A DNA stretch of 64,000 bases from the NCBI GenBank assembly GCA_021234155.1, contig JAJEKV010000034.1, forward strand, positions 11,060,697 to 11,124,696, given 5' to 3'. Both the position numbers and the translations under genes were made by a program. The notes beneath the pieces were generated by a model that saw only the letters and a list, made by a program, of their open reading frames with translations, made no database searches and was not told the origin of the DNA. The number at the start of each line of letters is the position of its first letter. Positions within the stretch are counted from its first letter, which is position 1. Origin of the DNA: Isoetes taiwanensis. Taxonomy: Eukaryota; Streptophyta; Lycopodiopsida; Isoetales; Isoetaceae. This document shows positions 60,344 through 64,000 of the stretch, piece after piece.

Positions 60344-60655
60344 CCCCCTTAAACCCCCTTTTGTTTGGGTGCATATTCACACGGGGGGTGACTCCGGGCA
60401 ACGAGAGCTGTTGGATAGGCATATTCACCCATTATTCCTTAATCTACACCGTACACAAAGTTCCTCGTTTGTGGGGTATGGATGTATAGAATTTGTTATA
60501 CTGTATAACAAGATTTGCAAAATACTATAAGATTTCAGGCAATGTACTATATGGTGTTGATTTTATACGTGCAAAACATAATTACAGGGGCTCTCGCTGC
60601 CCTACGTCACCTCCCGTGTGAATATTGCACCCAAACAAAAGGGGGTTTAAGGGGG
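60344..60655. mobile_element. MITE with about 60-bp terminal inverted repeats
   Basis: 312-bp element. The left end CCCCCTTAAACCCCCTTTTG, followed by TTTGGGTGC and ATATTCACACGGG, is mirrored at the right end (CCCGTGTGAATATTGCACCC, AAACAAAAGGGGG, TTTAAGGGGG). The interior is AT-rich with no frame. The target duplication is unclear (AT-rich on both sides), so the superfamily is open. It lies inside the copia-like element. Confidence 0.85.
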
Positions 60656-61129
60656 AATTTAATTTTAAACATGTTTAATGTAATGGTTTGTGTTAATTAA
60701 TGTTAATAGTAGTTATGTTGGTTGTTATATTAGAAAAATTTTTTGGCCCTTCGGGCCCCAAAAGAAACAAACATAGATAAACTCTGAGATAAACAAAAAA
60801 ATAAAAATCAAAATAAATGGATGATGTGTTATTGCAAACCATATATTTTAAATTGCATAATTTATAGGCTCCAACAAATTTTCCGCATACAAACAAACAT
60901 AATGAAATATCCTCACAAACATTTTCAAAAGAGCTCACACTTGACGATGAGATAGCTTAACCAATAAAGACCGAAGATGTATTGGCAACATTAGGTATAT
61001 CACGTAATAGTAACACACATTATTCGTGGCAACCTTTCCTCTAGATGTGAACCTTCTCTTCAGTTATTTTTTCCTTTGAGAACGTTACGCCTATATTTCT
61101 ATCTTCAACAATAATCTTGCGCTTAGTAC

Positions 61130-62410
61130 TCTGTCCACTTCAAACGCCATCCAATCGTTGGTAAGCCACTATAAATGCTCTCCATAATGTAACCCCCACC
61201 GCAATGAGTTAGAAAGCCACTAATAGAAGCATGGCCTAAGACCAATCTGGCTTTGGGGCACCCAAGCCCGATCTGCGGCCTAGTCTCGTCACTTCTAAAT
61301 GTTTGTTAGAATTCAGAAAATTCTCCAGCAACAGAGCCAGCTCTCATCACCATAAAAATGGCTGCCTGCTAAGTATTAAGTCCCTAGCCAATGCAGTAAC
61401 ATCTTCCAAGAATGCGATCTTGCTCTACTACCAAAGGAGATGTAAAGCCGCAGAATTTGGAGGACAAATATCCAAACATTTGAGGCACTCGACATTTTCT
61501 TTCTTAGATGACAACTGAGTGCGACTAGCAACCTGAAACATCGGTCCAACAGGAACAAACCTTGGTCCCCATAATTTCTGCATTTCATCAAACACTTGAG
61601 TTTCTAATTCATGAAAGGAGTTTAAAAGGATCCAAGAAGACTTTTTCAAGTAATAAAGTCGTTCCCCATCTTGTTCAGATATGGATAAGAAAGATTGTGA
61701 ATATGTAAAGGCAGTTGTAGAGAAGTTAACTGTATACCAGGCATGGACTTTAGTGCTTCGGCCATGCCAGCTTTAATTTCTGATTCTGCACCAACGTATA
61801 GAGAAAATATTCAAATGCCGAACTTTTGTATAAAACCATACTCGAGTTTTCAAAGACTGACATAGAAGAGTAACCATACTAGTTCATAATAAATAAGAAT
61901 GCAATAGTGTGGACGCAGAAATTCAAGTTTCCAAACTTATCCATCTAGTTCTAGTCTATAAAAAATTTAATGAAAAACAAACCTGGTTTTGGAGAAACAT
62001 ATACATTTGGAGAGGCAGGAAAGGGTTGGCCCTTCAGAAAAATAATCGGGTATATGATACTCCACAATGAATGCAAGCCGCAGAGCTTGGAAAATAACAT
62101 GCTTCAGGAATGTTAAATCTTTCTGCAGCATCATGCGTCCAAACAGAAACAAAGTCATAAATGATACTCCTAACACGAGGGAGTTTGGCTATAACCTTTT
62201 CAAATGTAGAGCTGGGACCAACTGTGGCCACATAACGCAGATTGGCAGGAAGATCATCACTGGCCAAATCAACAGGGCAAAATCGAAAGAAGAAAGGGCA
62301 AAATCGAAATGAGTGTTCCGTGGAAAATCCGGCAAAGAAAATGACATGTAGTAAAATTTACCCCTCCAGCACAAATCGTATAACAAGGACGAAATCTCCA
62401 GCTGAGTTGA
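61130..62410 (-). pseudogene. UGT: UDP-glycosyltransferase pseudogene, antisense in LTR element
   Basis: Family-1 plant UGTs transfer sugar from UDP-sugars to small molecules in the cytosol. From the 5' end on the minus strand the pieces are: HVIFFAGFSTEH (about 62340-62300); DLASDDLPANLRYVATVGPS (about 62274); KLPRVRSIIYDFVSVWTHDA (then AERFNIPEACYFPSSAA); MAEALKSMPGIQLTSLQLPL (about 61763); SSWILLNSFHELETQVFDEM (61640); WGPRFVPVGPMF; and, after a frameshift, LYISFGSRA (about 61450). LSRQPFLW then leads into a damaged PSPG sugar-donor box with LGHASISGFLTHCGGGYIME and SIYSGLPTIGW (about 61240-61160). The box's usual WNS is lost (GGGY). Many frameshifts. Orientation is opposite to the LTR element that contains it. 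Confidence 0.82.
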
Positions 62411-62903
62411 ATGCATGTGTTTTGTCCAGAGCTCCAATAACCAAACGGCACAAACAAAACCTAGAGACCGTCTCCATTCTGTCGGATTAGCTTTTATGCC
62501 CCCAGCATTAATATCTTTAAAAGCTCCAGATATGGTCAATATATTTGATATACCCACCAAACCTATAACTCTTATAATGTTTGCCCCAGACTGAAGATTG
62601 GAGATGCAATCACTTATCAGAAGCAGAGGTCTTGCTAATCCCTGTTGTTGCAGATTTGCAAGCCATGTTTCGTGCCCTAAAATGCTATCCACGAGGCTTG
62701 CATGTTCAGCCCCTAAAATAAAAAGAGGGCTTTTGTTGTGAGCCCTTGGATGTTGGACCATTGAAAAAAAAAAGCTAAATCAACGACTAAGAAATAGTGC
62801 ACTCTAGATGTACGCATTAGTACATCCATTCGAATACGCCATGAAATCTTAGGAAAACCTTTGTGAAAAGCGTACAAAAACACAAAGAAAACCCCCTGTT
62901 ATT

Positions 62904-63361
62904 ATGCTACATATTGAGAAATCCAAGAGAAAAGTGACCTGCACAAAAGACGGAACACTGCAAATCCAAATTTCGATGCCAGACCGTGAAAATCCCAGTG
63001 AAGCGAACTGCAGAGAAGCGATTGCTAGATTTGTGCATACTGCTGAATGCGCCAGACTTGCAAACAAAACGAAAATCATGATGATTTATGGAGGAATCAT
63101 GCCCGGAGCCAAGTGACGCAGATGATGCCGTTCCTGTTTGAAAAGAATCGTGAAGATAAACCTAATCAGGTTTTGTTGGTTCTCCAAAATAGTGACGTGG
63201 CAGACAATAAGGAGAATACTAAGTCTTTCGTAAGTTTCACAATTACAAAGCATAGTTTTATGCACATGAAGAGGAAGCGTGGTCGTCCTCAAGTGAAGAT
63301 GAAGAAGAAATATTTGCCGCTGGTGAAGAGACATCCGTGTGGACATCCAGAGTATGGTTGA
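62904..63361 (+). CDS. Overlapping small frames near the 3' LTR
   Basis: 62904-63116 (70 codons) and 63047-63361 (104 codons) overlap in different frames. The second ends with a basic stretch KRKRGRPQVKMKKK whose GRP core resembles an AT-hook DNA-binding motif. I do not recognise either. One frameshift in a single former gene is plausible. Confidence 0.3.
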
Positions 63362-63738
63362 TAAGGAAGATATATCCTTTTGTAACTACCATATGTAAAT
63401 ATAAAATGGATGTCGTATAGGTCTAAATAGTCCTAGTGTGTGAGGCCCCAATGTAATTGATCTTAGCAGTTCAGATGCTTAGATCAAGGGGGAGAAATTG
63501 CCAATTAATATGATCTAGGCATCCTCACTTCTTATGATATGGGATAGGACTAGAGAGTCAATTTGAATTTTCTAGTTGCAGTTTTAGAACTCCCTACATC
63601 ATTGAAAGATGTGCCGTCCAAAGCCATCTAGATGTGTTCAAGGTTGAGCATTAAGGAAGGAAGGAAGGAAGGTACTTTTAAGGGGGAGTAGAAAACTACT
63701 AGGGAAGTTCAAATTAAACCCTCATTGATCTATTGATC

Positions 63739-63747
63739 AAGGGGGAG
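63739..63747 (+). other. Polypurine tract of the copia-like element
   Basis: AAGGGGGAG directly before TGTTAAG of the 3' LTR, the arrangement common in plant copia elements. Similar AAGGGGGAG runs also occur at about 63487 and 63679. Confidence 0.85.
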
Positions 63748-63961
63748 TGTTAAGAATAGTGATCGTATAGATCAATGTAGACATACGGGTGTTGTGGCGT
63801 ATACAGATGAAGTGGACTGCCATGTTGGCAATCCATACTAAGAGTCACAACTGTACCCAATAGTCATGTCTATTAGGATGAACAGTCACCATCCATCCTA
63901 TATGTATGCTACGTTGAGAGCTATTCTCAACCAGTCATCTCAATATATCTTCTACAGAAGA
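63748..63961 (+). repeat. 3' LTR of the copia-like element
   Basis: Copy of 59372-59597 lacking 12 bp near its end (CTACAG is followed at once by AAGA). The last base is adjacent to the TTGGG target duplicate. Confidence 0.88.
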
Positions 63962-64000
63962 TTGGGGACGAATACTTTTTGGATTCTTAAGCATTAAATT

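Larger units (their letters stand above)
59372..63961 (+). mobile_element. Non-autonomous copia-like LTR element with captured gene
   Basis: 4590-bp element bounded by LTRs (59372-59597 and 63748-63961) and an exact 5-bp target duplication TTGGG (59367-59371 and 63962-63966). The primer binding site TGGTATCAGAGC follows the 5' LTR directly, and AAGGGGGAG precedes the 3' LTR, as in copia elements. No protease, integrase or RT is recognisable. The interior holds small plus-strand frames, a MITE and an antisense UDP-glycosyltransferase pseudogene. Confidence 0.9.

Overview
This is a stretch of plant nuclear DNA that is rich in transposons. The evidence is split genes with GT-AG introns, a chloroplast EXECUTER1-type gene, an organellar NAD+ carrier gene, a TIC20-like chloroplast import pseudogene, a plant UDP-glycosyltransferase pseudogene, and layers of plant-type LINEs, chromoviruses, copia-type elements, hAT elements, SINEs and MITEs. 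I cannot name the species. The short introns of the host genes beside so many mobile elements fit a large land-plant genome, but the lineage is not readable here. I saw no bacterial genes and no CRISPR array.

Layout. 0-9.3 kb: a 5'-truncated LINE (A), a fragment resembling an HUH (rolling-circle Rep) nuclease, a decayed purple acid phosphatase gene on the minus strand, and an old L1-type LINE (B) carrying a tRNA-derived SINE with a 16-bp target duplication. 10.9-32.6 kb: a retrotransposon stack on the minus strand. A chromovirus (gag, protease, RT, RNase H, integrase, chromodomain, LTR) is split by a LINE (C) and by a gag-only LTR element (TR-GAG) with a perfect 5-bp target duplication. Beyond its gag lie three unfamiliar minus-strand reading frames, a histone H3 retrocopy with a poly(A) tract, and a 3.27-kb hAT-type element (8-bp target duplication) holding a TIC20 pseudogene. 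A second copy of the LTR follows.

35.5-39.1 kb: an apparently intact 11-exon EXECUTER1-like gene on the plus strand. 39-57 kb: mostly gene-poor. It holds a 1.3-kb tandem duplication with exons of a gene I do not recognise, a foldback repeat, a region dense in TTGAC cores, a copia pol remnant, a third member (D) of the LINE A/C family on the minus strand, and microsatellites. 57.0-58.9 kb: an apparently intact nine-exon SLC25 carrier of the plant NAD+ transporter type on the minus strand. 59.4-64.0 kb: a non-autonomous copia-like LTR element with target duplications that carries a broken UDP-glycosyltransferase in antisense.

Two host genes look functional: EX1 (singlet-oxygen signalling in chloroplasts) and the NAD+ carrier. 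Most of the rest is mobile DNA and captured or dead gene copies. I found no shared operon-like system. The least familiar material is the Rep-like fragment, the three reading frames upstream of the chromovirus gag, the duplicated unknown gene, and the two mobile elements carrying host gene pieces.
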